From Chloroflexota bacterium (GTDB taxonomy: Bacteria; Chloroflexota; Dehalococcoidia; SHYB01): 5,075 nt of DNA. Shown one piece after another: positions 5,062-5,075 of the stretch. Numbering within the stretch: position 1 is the first letter of the stretch; each line of letters begins with the position of its first letter. Position numbers and translations under genes: made by a program. A model generated the notes under the pieces. It had not been told where the DNA came from and searched no databases. It saw nothing but the letters and a program-made list of their open reading frames with translations. Where the stretch lies: contig JACQEE010000242.1 in assembly GCA_016200725.1 (NCBI GenBank), positions 1 to 5,075 on the forward strand, given 5' to 3'.

Positions 5062-5075
5062 CAGTGCGTGAAAAC

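Overview
The window is GC-rich bacterial DNA with tightly packed genes. Six of the seven genes lie on the minus strand. One gene fragment on the plus strand (1-279) converges on them. Codon use looks uniform, and I see no tRNA, rRNA, CRISPR array, transposase or phage gene. I think a Chloroflexota bacterium (Dehalococcoidia or SAR202-like) is likely. The reasons are the short intergenic repeats, the small MaoC hotdog pair next to an aldo/keto reductase, and the lspA-rluD order. This is an inference from gene style, since the window holds no phylogenetic marker.

In the direction of minus-strand transcription (right to left) there are three groups. Group 1 (about 5061 to 3965) is an unrecognised protein of about 151 residues followed by a COG2945-type alpha/beta hydrolase; the two overlap by four bases (ATGA). 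Group 2 (3902 to 2401) is lspA, the lipoprotein signal peptidase, followed by an RluD-type 23S rRNA pseudouridine synthase. The 98-base spacer between them carries two copies of a short dispersed repeat, and one copy ends only 4 bases from the rluD start codon. A perfect GC hairpin follows the rluD stop codon directly. Group 3 (2319 to 364) is a compact operon of two single-hotdog MaoC proteins and an aldo/keto reductase. The first gene starts at GTG behind a clear AAGGAG. The second follows after 10 bases, and the third overlaps the second by four bases.

LspA trims lipoprotein signal peptides in the membrane and RluD modifies 23S rRNA. Both are housekeeping genes, and their pairing is common in bacteria. 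The MaoC pair resembles the N- and C-terminal halves of the fused HTD2/mesaconyl-C4-CoA hydratase family, so the two products probably form one heteromeric enoyl-CoA hydratase. The reductase gene, coupled to them, may act on a carbonyl compound in the same pathway; the substrate cannot be read from the sequence.

The window is mostly ordinary core genome. The points most worth a second look are the repeat family in two intergenic spacers, the hairpin that appears to supply the rluD stop codon, the split hotdog hydratase with a non-canonical active site, and the unrecognised gene coupled to the hydrolase. I found no convincing undescribed system.
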